The notes below the pieces were generated by a model. That model was not told the DNA's origin. It worked only from the letters and a program-made list of their open reading frames with translations, and searched no databases. A DNA stretch of 64,000 nucleotides from Gemmatimonas sp. (GTDB taxonomy: Bacteria; Gemmatimonadota; Gemmatimonadetes; Gemmatimonadales; Gemmatimonadaceae): NCBI GenBank assembly GCA_011390885.1, contig JAABRO010000059.1, forward strand, positions 62,001 to 126,000, read 5' to 3'. Every line of letters starts with the position of its first letter. Position 1 is the first letter of the stretch. Of the stretch, positions 41,569 to 49,466 are shown piece after piece. The translations under genes and the position numbers were made by a program.

Positions 41569-43116
41569 ATGAAACGCGAGATTCTCGTCAACGCGAACCC
41601 GCGGGAGACCCGGGTCGCCATCCTCGAGGACGACCTCCTCGTTGAGCTGCTCGTCGACCGCCCGGACGCCCGGCGCATGGTCGGCGATGTGTACCTCGGG
41701 AAGGTGGAGGCGGTGCTGCCGGGTATTCAGGCCGCCTTCGTGAACATCGGGACGGAAAAGGCCGCGTTCCTCCACGCGTCCGACATCGTCGTGCCCGATG
41801 CCGAACCCGATCCCGATGACGACGACGAGGACGACGATGCCCCCGGCGGCGGGCGTCGCGAGCGTCGGGAGCTGCCGCCCATCCAGGACGTGCTCAAGCG
41901 CGGCCAGGACATCGTGGTGCAGGTGTCCAAGGAGCCGATCAGCACGAAGGGACCGCGCGTCACGGCGCAGGTCTCGCTCGCCGGCCGCTTTCTCGTGTAC
42001 ATGCCCTTCGCCAGCCGCGTGGGCGTGAGCCGCAAGATCGGCGAGCGCAGCGAACGGCAGCGGCTGCGGCAGATGCTCACCGAACTCCTGCCGCCCGACG
42101 CGGGCGGCGTGATCGTGCGCACGGTCAGCGAGGATGCCACGCGCGAGGTGTTCGAGCGCGAGCTCAACTCGCTGATCGCGGCCTGGAAGCGCATCAAGCG
42201 CAAGAACCAGTTCCTGCGCGCGCCGGCGCTGATCCACCGGGAAACGAACGTGACGCGCGGGCTCGTGCGCGACGTGTTCTCGAGCAAGGTGGACGCGCTC
42301 ACCGTCGACTCGCGGCAGGTCTACAACGAGATCGCCGAGTACCTCACCGGCATCGCGCCCGATCTGGTCGAACGCGTGAAGCTGTACGAGGGCACGGTGC
42401 CGCTGTTCGACAAGTTCGAGATCGAGACCGAGATCCGCGACCTCTTCAAACGGCGCTGCGACCTGCCGAGCGGTGGGTATCTGATCATCGAGCAGACCGA
42501 GGCGCTGGTCTCGATCGACGTGAACTCCGGGCGCTACACGGGCAAGAAGGACCCGGAGAAGACGATCTTCCGCACCAACAGCGAGTCGGCGCGGGAGATC
42601 GCACGTCAGCTTCGGCTGCGGGACATCGGCGGCATCATCGTGTGCGACTTCATCGACATGGAGACGCAGGCGAACCGGGACCGGGTGCTGCAGGAGTTGC
42701 GCACGCACCTGGGGCGGGACCGGGCGCGGACCAAGGCGTTCGCGGTGAGCGAGCTGGGGCTGATCGAAATGACGCGCCAGCGGGTGCGGCAGAGCCACTG
42801 GCAGAGCATGACGGAGTCGTGCCCGACCTGCGCCGGCACGGGGCGAGTGTTTACCCCGGAAACGATCGTCCGGCGACTGGAGCGGGCGGTCAAGCGGATG
42901 GGGGCGGAAGGGCGGCGCGAGGCGGTGGTGCTGCGCATGCACCCGGACATCGCGCTGCACGTGCTGGAGGAGGAGCGTGACCTGCTCAAGCGGCTGGAGA
43001 AGGTGGCCGGCTTCTCGGTGGAGATGCGGGACGACCCGCTGCTCAAGCCGGACGAGTACCGGCTGGTGGTGAAGGGGGCGGAGCGGGACGTGACGCAGCA
43101 GTACGCGCTGGCGTAG
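41569..43116 (+). CDS. rng: Ribonuclease E/G
   Basis: Endoribonuclease for rRNA and tRNA processing and mRNA decay. The 515 residues have an S1 domain (about 35-130) interrupted by an acidic insert (residues 77-90, nearly all Asp/Glu), a 5'-sensor and RNase-H-like part, and a DNase I-like part with the metal ligands Asp317 (SIDVNSG) and Asp360 (CDFIDM), 43 apart as for Asp303/Asp346 of E. coli RNase E. The Zn-link CPTCAGTG is present. No long C-terminal scaffold exists, so it is closer to RNase G in size. ATG 41569 has no strong ribosome site. Confidence 0.93.
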   Translation: MKREILVNANPRETRVAILEDDLLVELLVDRPDARRMVGDVYLGKVEAVLPGIQAAFVNIGTEKAAFLHASDIVVPDAEPDPDDDDEDDDAPGGGRRERRELPPIQDVLKRGQDIVVQVSKEPISTKGPRVTAQVSLAGRFLVYMPFASRVGVSRKIGERSERQRLRQMLTELLPPDAGGVIVRTVSEDATREVFERELNSLIAAWKRIKRKNQFLRAPALIHRETNVTRGLVRDVFSSKVDALTVDSRQVYNEIAEYLTGIAPDLVERVKLYEGTVPLFDKFEIETEIRDLFKRRCDLPSGGYLIIEQTEALVSIDVNSGRYTGKKDPEKTIFRTNSESAREIARQLRLRDIGGIIVCDFIDMETQANRDRVLQELRTHLGRDRARTKAFAVSELGLIEMTRQRVRQSHWQSMTESCPTCAGTGRVFTPETIVRRLERAVKRMGAEGRREAVVLRMHPDIALHVLEEERDLLKRLEKVAGFSVEMRDDPLLKPDEYRLVVKGAERDVTQQYALA

Positions 43117-43179
43117 CCGGCCGGGTGCGTCGCCGCGGTGGCCGCCGTGGAGGCGGGCAACTTGTTGGTCTGCCTCAGC

Positions 43180-43208
43180 TTGACAGTCACAATCCGGCGG
43201 GCTACGTT
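43180..43208 (+). promoter_or_regulatory. Promoter of rplU-rpmA
   Basis: A consensus -35 TTGACA (43180-43185), 17-base spacer and TACGTT (43203-43208): the best sigma-70-type promoter in the window, as expected for ribosomal protein genes. Transcription would begin near 43215, giving a leader of about 70 bases. Confidence 0.75.
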
Positions 43209-43227
43209 ATTGGGCTTGGCATGGTCT

Positions 43228-43258
43228 CCCCCGGTCGGTGGGTGACCCGAAACGGGGG
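43228..43258 (+). promoter_or_regulatory. Structured rplU leader
   Basis: CCCCCG (43228-43233) pairs with CGGGGG (43253-43258), enclosing a smaller TCGG/CCGA hairpin. Its place between promoter and rplU start suggests autoregulation by a ribosomal protein, which is an inference. Confidence 0.4.
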
Positions 43259-43285
43259 CCTGTCCCTCATGACTGTGTGACCACT

Positions 43286-43603
43286 ATGAGCTACGCGATC
43301 ATCCGTACCGGGGGCAAGCAGTTCCGCGCCGAGCCGGGCAAGACCCTCCGCATTCCGACGTTGCTCGGCGACGCCGGCGCGACGGTGGAGTTCAATGAAG
43401 TGCTGCTTGGCTCCGACGGGTCCTCGGTGCGCACGGGCGTTCCCACGCTCGCCGGCGCCCGCGTGACGGCGGAGATCGTCAAGCACGGCAAGGACGACAA
43501 GATCGTCGTCTTCAAGTTCCGGCGCCGCAAGAACTACGCGCGCAAGCAGGGCCATCGGCAGAAGTTCACCGAAGTCCGCATCAAGGACATCGTTCTCGGC
43601 TAA
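43286..43603 (+). CDS. rplU: 50S ribosomal protein L21
   Basis: A 105-residue protein of the large subunit that binds 23S rRNA. It opens with [14 protein letters not shown] and has the family's basic patch [22 protein letters not shown] near the end, shown here by its first and last residues only. ATG 43286 agrees with the family start; an upstream in-frame ATG at 43238 lies inside the structured leader and is not needed. It forms the standard pair with rpmA 44 nt downstream. Confidence 0.96.
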   Translation: MSYAIIRTGGKQFRAEPGKTLRIPTLLGDAGATVEFNEVLLGSDGSSVRTGVPTLAGARVTAEIVKHGKDDKIVVFKFRRRKNYARKQGHRQKFTEVRIKDIVLG

Positions 43604-43647
43604 CCGTCGCGGCCCCGCGGTCCCTCGCTGGGCTTTGGAGAGATACA

Positions 43648-43950
43648 ATGGCACATAAGAAAGGCGTCGGTTCCTCGCGTAACGGCCGGGATTCCAATCC
43701 GCAGTACCGTGGCGTGAAGAAGTTCGGCGGCGAGATGGTCACCGCCGGCAACATCATCATCCGGCAGTGCGGCACCAAGTGGCACCCGGGCCGCAACGTC
43801 GGCCTCGGCTCCGACTACACCATCTACTCGCTCGTCGATGGTGTGGTGCAGTTCGAGCACAAGGACAAGAAGCGCCTCAAGGTCTCCGTCGTCCCGTTCG
43901 CGTACGAGATCGAAGTCGAGCCCGTCGCCGACGAGCCCGTATCGGCCTGA
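43648..43950 (+). CDS. rpmA: 50S ribosomal protein L27
   Basis: A 100-residue protein whose N-terminal tail reaches the peptidyl-transferase centre. It starts [21 protein letters not shown] after Met, with no cleavable extension of the Firmicutes type, and ends with an acidic tail. GGAGAG precedes ATG 43648. A strong hairpin after the gene (43980-44012) probably ends the rplU-rpmA transcript. No obg gene follows, although rplU-rpmA-obg is a common order. Confidence 0.96.
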   Translation: MAHKKGVGSSRNGRDSNPQYRGVKKFGGEMVTAGNIIIRQCGTKWHPGRNVGLGSDYTIYSLVDGVVQFEHKDKKRLKVSVVPFAYEIEVEPVADEPVSA

Positions 43951-43979
43951 CCTGCGCCCGCGTCGCGCGATAGCTTCCC

Positions 43980-44012
43980 GACGGCCCCGGTTCTTCGTGA
44001 ACCGGGGCCGTC
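43980..44012 (+). terminator. Terminator hairpin after rpmA
   Basis: A perfect 14-bp stem, GACGGCCCCGGTTC (43980-43993) with GAACCGGGGCCGTC (43999-44012), closed by loop TTCGT. GTCGCG follows with no T-run. TAGCTT sits directly before it (43971-43976). Confidence 0.75.
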
Positions 44013-44082
44013 GTCGCGTCCGCAACCGACACGCGCCGCAATCCGTAGGCTCCGGTATCACCCTTCACAGGAGCGACACGGC

Positions 44083-44490
44083 ATGGCACTCTGGAACAAG
44101 CTCAAGGACGGCATCGATCGCGTGGAGAAGGTCGCGAACGAGGCCTTCGACGAAGGCAAGGTGCGCCTCGATGCGCGCCGCGCGCGTCAGACCGCCGATT
44201 CGGCCGCGCAGGCGCTCGGCTATGCCGTGTTCCGGGCATGGGAACAGGGGCAGCCCCTCGACCCCACAAGCCTCGATCGGCTCGCGCGCGCCCTCCGCGA
44301 CCACGAACAGGAGGCCCGCCGCCTCGAGCAGGCGGCGACTGGCGCCGCCGAGTGGCGCAAGCGTCAGGGCGGCACGCCCAGCGAGCCACCCACCGTTGAC
44401 ACGGCGGCCGCTGGCACGGCCCCCGACGCGCCGCCGCCCACCGAGCCGGGCACCGGTCCGTCCGCGAGTTCCGCCCCCTTCACCAGCTGA
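44083..44490 (+). CDS. Small helical protein of unknown function
   Basis: A 135-residue soluble protein. Residues 1-90 look fully helical and charged (ALWNKLKDGIDRVEKVANEAFDEG at the start, named by its ends; many Ala, Arg, Glu) and might form a coiled coil or phasin-like bundle; residues 95-135 are a Pro/Thr/Ala-rich disordered tail. AGGAG at 44069-44073 lies nine bases before ATG 44083, one of the better ribosome sites here. It stands between the rpmA terminator and the sigma factor gene. No family was recognised. Confidence 0.6.
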   Translation: MALWNKLKDGIDRVEKVANEAFDEGKVRLDARRARQTADSAAQALGYAVFRAWEQGQPLDPTSLDRLARALRDHEQEARRLEQAATGAAEWRKRQGGTPSEPPTVDTAAAGTAPDAPPPTEPGTGPSASSAPFTS

Positions 44491-44544
44491 CGTGTCGTCC
44501 CGCATTAACGCGTTCCGGCCCTCCGCGTCTACTTCGGTGTGCAG

Positions 44545-45099
44545 ATGACCGAAGCGGACCGGACGGCCGACGCGGCGGTGGACCAGGCGCTCATCGAGCG
44601 CTGGCGCGGCGGCGACGAGCGGGCGGCGACAGCGATCGTGGAGCGACACGCTCCCGCGCTGGCGCGGTTCGCCCTCAGTCTCGGGGTGCGCGACGATGTC
44701 AACGAAGTGGTGCAGGACACATTCGTGCGCGCCTTCGGGGCGCTCGACACCTTCCGTGCCGACAGCGCGCTCCGCACGTGGCTCTTCACGATCGAACGCC
44801 GGCTGGTGCTCGACCGACGACGGGCCGCGCGGCGACAACCGGAGCTCGTCGAAGTGATGCCGGAAGATGCGGCCACGGGGTTCCACGCCCTGGACGCCCT
44901 CGAGGCGGATGAAACGGCGGCGCAGGTGCGGGACGCGATGGCGAGACTGTCGCCGATGCAGCGGGATGTCTTCACGCTGCGGGTGCAGGAGGGGCGGGCG
45001 TACAAGGACATCGCCGAGATCCTCGGGACGACCGAAGGGGCGGCTCGGGTGCATTATCACAACGCGCTTCGCGCGGTCAAGGAGTGGCTACATGACTGA
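44545..45099 (+). CDS. ECF-type RNA polymerase sigma factor
   Basis: A 184-residue group 4 sigma factor. Region 2 includes VVQDTFVRAF and TWLFTIERRLVLDRRR for -10 melting; region 4 (about 125-180) holds LSPMQRDVFTLRVQEG and the helix-turn-helix YKDIAEILGTTEGAARVHYHNALR. ATG 44545 is preferred; GTG 44539 in frame adds two residues. It overlaps the next gene, a zinc-type anti-sigma factor, by 8 nt, the standard pairing. Its regulon probably includes the exported proteins that follow, which suggests envelope stress control. Confidence 0.92.
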   Translation: MTEADRTADAAVDQALIERWRGGDERAATAIVERHAPALARFALSLGVRDDVNEVVQDTFVRAFGALDTFRADSALRTWLFTIERRLVLDRRRAARRQPELVEVMPEDAATGFHALDALEADETAAQVRDAMARLSPMQRDVFTLRVQEGRAYKDIAEILGTTEGAARVHYHNALRAVKEWLHD

Positions 45100-45814
45100 G
45101 TGCACGAACTTCGACGTGCAGGACCTGCTGCCCGAATACGTCGCCGAGCTGCTGTCGGCGCGTGAGCGGGTCGAGGTCGAGTTGCACCTGTCGGCGTGCG
45201 CCGCGTGCCGCACCGACGTGGATGTGCTCATGGCGGTGCAGCGGGCGCGCCCGGTGGTGGCCGAACCCGATGTCGCCGCGATTGTCGCGTCGCTGCCCGC
45301 TCCGCCTCGCGCGACACCGGAGTCGCGACCCGCACACGACGCACGGCCGTTCCGGGTGATCACGGGTGATCTGGCCGCGCCATCCATGCGGACGACGGCA
45401 CCACGCCGACGCACGGTGTCCGCATCCGGTCAGCGGTCGTGGTTCAGCGGGGGCGGCATGCGTGCCGCCGCGGCGCTGACATTGCTGGCGCTCGGCGGAC
45501 TCTCGGTAGCGATTGCTCGCGACGGCCAGCGCGCGATCACCGAAGGCGACGCGCAGGGTGTGGCCGTGCTCTCCGATGCGCCAATGGTGCTGGCCGAGGC
45601 GCCGATGCCGTACGCCTCGGACGACGATCTGATCGTACCGGTCGTGTCGCTGGCGCCGGCGGTGCTGCCCGTTCAGGAGCTGCCGGACTACACCGACGAG
45701 GAACTGGCGCTCCTGCTCGATCAGCTGGACGCGTGGGATGGTGCGCCGAGTGTCGACGTGATCGACCCGACGCCGCCGCTCTCCAACGATTCGATCCTCC
45801 AGGAGGGCTCGTGA
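45092..45814 (+). CDS. Membrane-anchored anti-sigma factor with zinc-finger-like domain
   Basis: A 240-residue partner of the upstream ECF sigma factor. The N-terminal domain has the HxxxCxxC core (His32, Cys36, Cys39) of the zf-HC2 anti-sigma family and would hold the sigma factor in the cytoplasm. A single hydrophobic segment (about residues 128-147) crosses the inner membrane, and about 90 residues with many Asp, Pro and Val face the periplasm. Release of the sigma factor by cleavage of this protein is the usual scheme. An AGGAGG site in its last codons serves the next gene. Confidence 0.87.
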   Translation: MTECTNFDVQDLLPEYVAELLSARERVEVELHLSACAACRTDVDVLMAVQRARPVVAEPDVAAIVASLPAPPRATPESRPAHDARPFRVITGDLAAPSMRTTAPRRRTVSASGQRSWFSGGGMRAAAALTLLALGGLSVAIARDGQRAITEGDAQGVAVLSDAPMVLAEAPMPYASDDDLIVPVVSLAPAVLPVQELPDYTDEELALLLDQLDAWDGAPSVDVIDPTPPLSNDSILQEGS

Positions 45815-46395
45815 TGACGTCTTCGCGTTCGACGATGATCGCCGTTCGTCATGCCCTCGCATGCGCGGTGTGCGTGCTGGCGCTCGCCGCGCCGGCCCTC
45901 ACCGCCGGTGCGCAGGGCGGGCCGCCGCCCACGGGCGCGAGCGAGACGCGCCGCGGCGGTCGCGCCATCGAGCAGCAGCTGCAGCAGCGCATCATGCAGA
46001 TCATGAAGGAACGGCTCTCGCTGAGCGATGAGCAGCTGAAGCAGCTCACCGATGTCACTCGGCAGTTCGATCAGCAGCGCCGGTCGGTGCGCAGCGAGGA
46101 CTATCGCCTGCGCAACGCGCTGCGCATGCAGCTCATGGCGGGCGACACGGCGTCGCAGGAGCGTGTGGCCGAGCTGCTCGATCGCATGCCGGCCGTCGAG
46201 CGCCGGCGCATCGACCTCATGGAAGCCGAGCAGCGTGAGCTCGCCAAGTTCCTCTCGCCCGTACAGCGGGCGCGGTATCTCGCACTGCAGGACGAGATCC
46301 GCCGCAACATGGAGGAGATCCGAAACCGTCGTTCGGACGGCGGTGGGCGCTCGGGCGGTCCGCCGCACGACGGCCGTCCTCCGCAGCGGCCGTAG
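45814..46395 (+). CDS. Periplasmic Spy/CpxP-like protein
   Basis: A 193-residue exported protein: Sec signal peptide to about residue 32 (ALAAPALTAGAQ), then a helical domain with RLSLSDEQLKQLTDVTRQFDQQR and FLSPVQRARYLALQDEIRRN, given by their ends, which carry the LTxxQ-like repeats of Spy, CpxP and zinc-resistance-associated proteins. The C-terminus is Gly/Arg/Pro-rich. Such proteins are small periplasmic chaperones induced under envelope or metal stress. ATG 45814 is seven bases after AGGAGG; GTG 45811 is closer. It follows the anti-sigma gene without a gap. Confidence 0.75.
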   Translation: MTSSRSTMIAVRHALACAVCVLALAAPALTAGAQGGPPPTGASETRRGGRAIEQQLQQRIMQIMKERLSLSDEQLKQLTDVTRQFDQQRRSVRSEDYRLRNALRMQLMAGDTASQERVAELLDRMPAVERRRIDLMEAEQRELAKFLSPVQRARYLALQDEIRRNMEEIRNRRSDGGGRSGGPPHDGRPPQRP

Positions 46396-46404
46396 CAGCG
46401 CCGC

Positions 46405-46953
46405 GTGTCGAGCGTTCGCCTTCGCACGGCAGGGCTGCTGCTCGGTCTCACGACCAGCGTGTTCGGCGCATGCGGAACGTCGGATGATGCCACTGCGAAC
46501 GCCGCCCCCGGTGGTCCCGCAAAGGTTGGCGAACCGGCACCGGCGTATCGCATCGCCACGCTCGGCGCAGACTCGCTGATCGTCGGCCCATCCGAGTCGG
46601 TGATCCTGCTCAATGTCTGGGCCACCTGGTGCGCCTCCTGCAAGGAGGAGTTCGCGCTCATGGATACGCTGCTCACCCGGCACGGCCCGCAGGGACTGCG
46701 CGTGGTGGCGGTCAGCGTCGATGTCGGGAGCGTGGAGCCGGTACAGCGTACCATCGACCAGTACGCCGTGACGTTCGAGGTGGCGCACGATCCGGCCGGC
46801 GACATCGAGCGCCGGTTTCCGGCCCTTGGCGTGCCTGCCAGCTACCTCATCGACCGTGACGGCCGCTTGCACTGGAAGCACGTGGGCGTGCTGCCGGCAT
46901 CTGTCGACTCGGTGATCGCCGGCCTGCTGGCGTCCCCGGCGTCCGTTCGCTAG
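46405..46953 (+). CDS. TlpA-like thiol-disulfide oxidoreductase lipoprotein
   Basis: A 182-residue thioredoxin-fold protein with a lipoprotein signal (lipobox FGAC, Cys23). The active site is WCASC with Cys76 and Cys79, preceded by LLNVWATW, and the cis-Pro loop is GVPASYLID. TlpA/ResA-type proteins reduce disulfides in the periplasm, often for cytochrome c maturation. Here it follows the Spy-like gene by 9 nt and may serve envelope redox repair. GTG 46405 is the only start that includes the full signal peptide. Confidence 0.85.
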   Translation: MSSVRLRTAGLLLGLTTSVFGACGTSDDATANAAPGGPAKVGEPAPAYRIATLGADSLIVGPSESVILLNVWATWCASCKEEFALMDTLLTRHGPQGLRVVAVSVDVGSVEPVQRTIDQYAVTFEVAHDPAGDIERRFPALGVPASYLIDRDGRLHWKHVGVLPASVDSVIAGLLASPASVR

Positions 46954-46989
46954 CATGAGGTCAGTCGGCGATATGTGGATCGTCGGCAC

Positions 46990-47073
46990 ACCCGGGTGGC
47001 GGAACTGGTAGACGCAGGGGACTCAAAATCCCCCATCCTTAGGGATATGCGGGTTCGATTCCCGCCTCGGGTA
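46990..47073 (+). tRNA. tRNA-Leu (anticodon CAA)
   Basis: An 84-base class II tRNA. The acceptor arms ACCCGGG and CTCGGGT pair with one G-U, position 73 is A as expected for Leu, the anticodon loop CTCAAAA reads CAA on a GGGGA/TCCCC stem, a long variable arm (CATCCTTAGGGATATG) follows, and the T arm is GCGGGTTCGATTCCCGC. CCA is not encoded. It begins 37 bases after the TlpA-like gene; the lipoprotein gene starts 31 bases after its end. Confidence 0.96.
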
Positions 47074-47103
47074 CTCGTCCAGCTCACCTCAGGAACCACA
47101 CCC

Positions 47104-47604
47104 GTGCCCGATCGCCGCCTCCGCGCGACCCACCGCACGCCTGGCCGTCGCACGCTCGCGCTCGCGCTGCTCAGCCTGCCACTACTCGCCGCCTGCATCG
47201 GTGGCTCCGAGTCCCAGGCACCCGACGAACCGTGGGAAGGCACCTGGCAGCTCGTGCGCATGAATGGCCAGCCGCTGCCCTTCCGCCGCGATTCGATCGA
47301 AGTCACGAGTGAGGAGGTGCGCTTCATCTACACCGGCTCCGGCTTCGCGCGCGACTTCGCGCGCGCGTATGCCACTCCGGGCACTACCACGGGGGCGGCG
47401 CGCAGTTGCCAGGTGTGGTTCACGTTCGTGGTTTCCGGCGCGGGCATCAGCACCGTCACGAGCGCCACGCAGCAGCCGAGCGGCACCTGTCCGCCCGCAT
47501 CGGGCACACGCGTCTTCGTGCTCGACGGCGACACGCTCCGGTCACAGGGCGGACCGGCGTTCACGCTTGGCACGGTCGCCCGCGCGTACGTACGCGCGAA
47601 CTGA
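47104..47604 (+). CDS. Lipoprotein of unknown function
   Basis: A 166-residue lipoprotein. The signal has a basic start, hydrophobic ALALLSLPLLAA and Cys31 in the lipobox. The mature part begins with an acidic linker and EGTWQLVRMNGQPLPF, which resembles the opening of small lipocalin-like or META-type domains where a beta barrel measures a ligand, then several beta strands with two cysteines (about 100 and 126) that may pair. GTG 47104 is chosen to keep the basic signal start. It may be read through from the tRNA promoter. A perfect hairpin follows. Confidence 0.65.
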   Translation: MPDRRLRATHRTPGRRTLALALLSLPLLAACIGGSESQAPDEPWEGTWQLVRMNGQPLPFRRDSIEVTSEEVRFIYTGSGFARDFARAYATPGTTTGAARSCQVWFTFVVSGAGISTVTSATQQPSGTCPPASGTRVFVLDGDTLRSQGGPAFTLGTVARAYVRAN

Positions 47605-47651
47605 CGCGCGCCGCGACACCCGGCGCCTCCCGCGATCTTCTGGCGACGACG

Positions 47652-47692
47652 CCAACGCGCCCCCCGATGCCAAGCATCGGGGGGCGCGTTGG
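47652..47692. terminator. Bidirectional terminator, 19-bp perfect stem
   Basis: A 19-base arm (47652-47670) and its exact complement (47674-47692) flank loop CAA between two convergent genes. The ends read CCAA and TTGG, so neither strand has a T-run. It is the longest perfect inverted repeat I noticed in the window. Confidence 0.8.
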
Positions 47693-47716
47693 TCATGCCG
47701 TCATGCGACCGAACAC

Positions 47717-48649
47717 TCAGGCACGGCGCACATGCGTAAGCCAGCCGTGCGTGTCCGGCGCGCGCCCGGTCACGATGTCCATGTAGCGCGCCTGCAGATC
47801 GCGCGTGATCGGCCCGACCGAGCCCGTGCCCACGCGAATGCGATCGACGCTGGTGACCGGCGTGACTTCCGACGCCGTGCCGCAGATGAAGAGCTCCTGC
47901 GCGCCGTACAACGTCTCGCGCGCCATTGCGCCTTCGCGCACTTCGTAGCCGGCGTCCTTTGCCAGCTGCATGATGCTGGCGCGGGTGATCCCGCCCAGAA
48001 TCGTGCCGTCGAGCGGCGTGGTGTGCAGGATGCCGTCGACGACGGCGAACACGTTCTGTCCGGAGCCCTCGCTCACGGTGCCCCCCGGACTGAGCGCGAT
48101 GGCCTCGTCGTAGCCGTTGGCCAGCGCCTCCATCTTGATGAGCTGACCGCTGAGGTAGTTGCCCGCGATCTTGGCCATGGCGGGAATCGTGTTCGGAGCC
48201 ACGCGATGCCAGCTCGAGATGCACGCCGCGATGCCGCGCTCGAGTGCATCCGGGCCGAGGTACGTGCCCCAAGGCCACACCGGGATGTACACGTGCACCG
48301 GGCTGCCCGTCGGCACCATGCCGGCCGCGCCGAAACCACGCACGACCATGGGGCGGATGTAGCACGAGTCGAGTCCGTTGCGGGCGACCGTCTCGACCGT
48401 GGCATCGACCAGCTGGTCGACGGTGTAGTCGAGCTCCATGCGATAGATGCGCACCGACGTGACGAGTCGCTGCAGGTGCTCGCGCAGCCGGAAGATCGCC
48501 GGCCCCGTCGGGGTCGCGTATGCGCGAATGCCCTCGAACGCTGCGGAACCGAACTGCATGGAGTGACTGAGCACGTGCAGCGTGGCGTCAGCCCACGGGA
48601 CGAACTCGCCGTCGCGCCAGATCCAGTCGGTGGGGGTCAGGTTGGCCAT
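47717..48649 (-). CDS. ilvE: Branched-chain amino acid aminotransferase
   Basis: Fold-type IV PLP enzyme that interconverts Leu, Ile and Val with their keto acids. The 310 residues match IlvE length; the Schiff-base Lys is Lys160 in AMAKIAGNY, the PLP-phosphate loops are the SEGSGQN and TASEVTPV segments, and FEGIRAY and the RPMVVRGFG stretch belong to the substrate pocket. It lies 27 nt downstream of the SDR gene on the same strand. It would connect branched amino acids to branched acyl-CoA, relevant to the isobutyryl-CoA type mutase elsewhere in the window. Confidence 0.94.
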   Translation of the reverse strand: MANLTPTDWIWRDGEFVPWADATLHVLSHSMQFGSAAFEGIRAYATPTGPAIFRLREHLQRLVTSVRIYRMELDYTVDQLVDATVETVARNGLDSCYIRPMVVRGFGAAGMVPTGSPVHVYIPVWPWGTYLGPDALERGIAACISSWHRVAPNTIPAMAKIAGNYLSGQLIKMEALANGYDEAIALSPGGTVSEGSGQNVFAVVDGILHTTPLDGTILGGITRASIMQLAKDAGYEVREGAMARETLYGAQELFICGTASEVTPVTSVDRIRVGTGSVGPITRDLQARYMDIVTGRAPDTHGWLTHVRRA

Positions 48650-48676
48650 GTGTGTCTCGGTAGGGTGAGTGACAGA

Positions 48677-49465
48677 TCAGAGCAGCGTGCGCGACGCGCC
48701 GCCGTCCACGCACAGCGCCTGTCCGGTGATGAAACCGGCGTGCGCCGAGGCGAGAAACGCGATGGCGGCTGCGACCTCCTGCGGTGTGCCGAGGCGCGCC
48801 ACCGGGGTCTCGGCGCGCCAGCGATCGAAGACGGCCTCACGCGCGACGCCCGTGCGCTGCGTCGTCGCGGTGGCGAGTTCATCGAGGCGCTCCGTGGCCG
48901 TGTAACCGGGCAGCACGGTGTTCACGGTCACACCGTCGGGCGCGACTTCATCGGCCAGCGTGCGGAAGTATCCGGTGACGGCGGCGCGCAGGCTGTTCGA
49001 CAGCACGAGCGACGGCACCGGCTTCTTCACCGCGATCGACGTGATGCCGATCACACGCCCCCAGCGGCGCGCCTGCATGCCCGGCACGAACGCGCGCGTA
49101 AGCTCCACCGCGCTGCGCAGCAGGAGTTCGCTCGCCGCCTGCCAGGCGCTCCAGTCGTGGCCGAGCGCGCTGCCGGTCACGGGACCGCCGGTATTGGTCA
49201 CCAGCACGTCGGCGCGGCCGTGCAGACGCATCACGCCGTCCACCACGTGCGCGGGGCCGTCGGCGGCCGCGAGGTCGGCCACGATGCCATGCACCGACGC
49301 GCCGCGCGCGCGCAGGGCATCGGCCGCGGCGTTCACCGACGAAGCGCTGCGCGAGACGATCACGAGCTCCGCGCCTTCGGCCGCAAACAACTCGGCCGCG
49401 GCGAACCCGATGCCTCGACTCGCGCCGCACACCACGACGACCTTGTCCCCCAGTCCGAGCTCCAC
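48677..49465 (-). CDS. Atypical short-chain dehydrogenase/reductase lacking catalytic Tyr-Lys
   Basis: A 262-residue SDR with a sound NAD(P)-binding loop (GASRGIG, residues 14-20), TNTGGP in place of the NNAG motif, and Ser143 in the right place. The YxxxK motif should start 13 residues after that serine, but residues 156 and 160 are Ser and Arg (SNSLR). The rest of the fold, ending FITGQALCVDGG, is intact. Relatives with this SNSxR form exist among proteins named 3-oxoacyl-ACP reductases. It may use other residues or have a non-catalytic role. GTG 49465 abuts the cupin stop. Confidence 0.83.
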   Translation of the reverse strand: MELGLGDKVVVVCGASRGIGFAAAELFAAEGAELVIVSRSASSVNAAADALRARGASVHGIVADLAAADGPAHVVDGVMRLHGRADVLVTNTGGPVTGSALGHDWSAWQAASELLLRSAVELTRAFVPGMQARRWGRVIGITSIAVKKPVPSLVLSNSLRAAVTGYFRTLADEVAPDGVTVNTVLPGYTATERLDELATATTQRTGVAREAVFDRWRAETPVARLGTPQEVAAAIAFLASAHAGFITGQALCVDGGASRTLL

Positions 49466-49466
49466 G

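Noticed and set aside
41123-41572. Open frame of about 149 codons in the RNase E/G leader
   Set aside because: No homology recognised, no ribosome site, irregular codon positions; strong hairpins in the same DNA better explain the region.
43971-43976. TAGCTT before the rpmA terminator as another leaderless promoter
   Set aside because: No start codon follows within 10 bases and the predicted start would fall inside the terminator stem.
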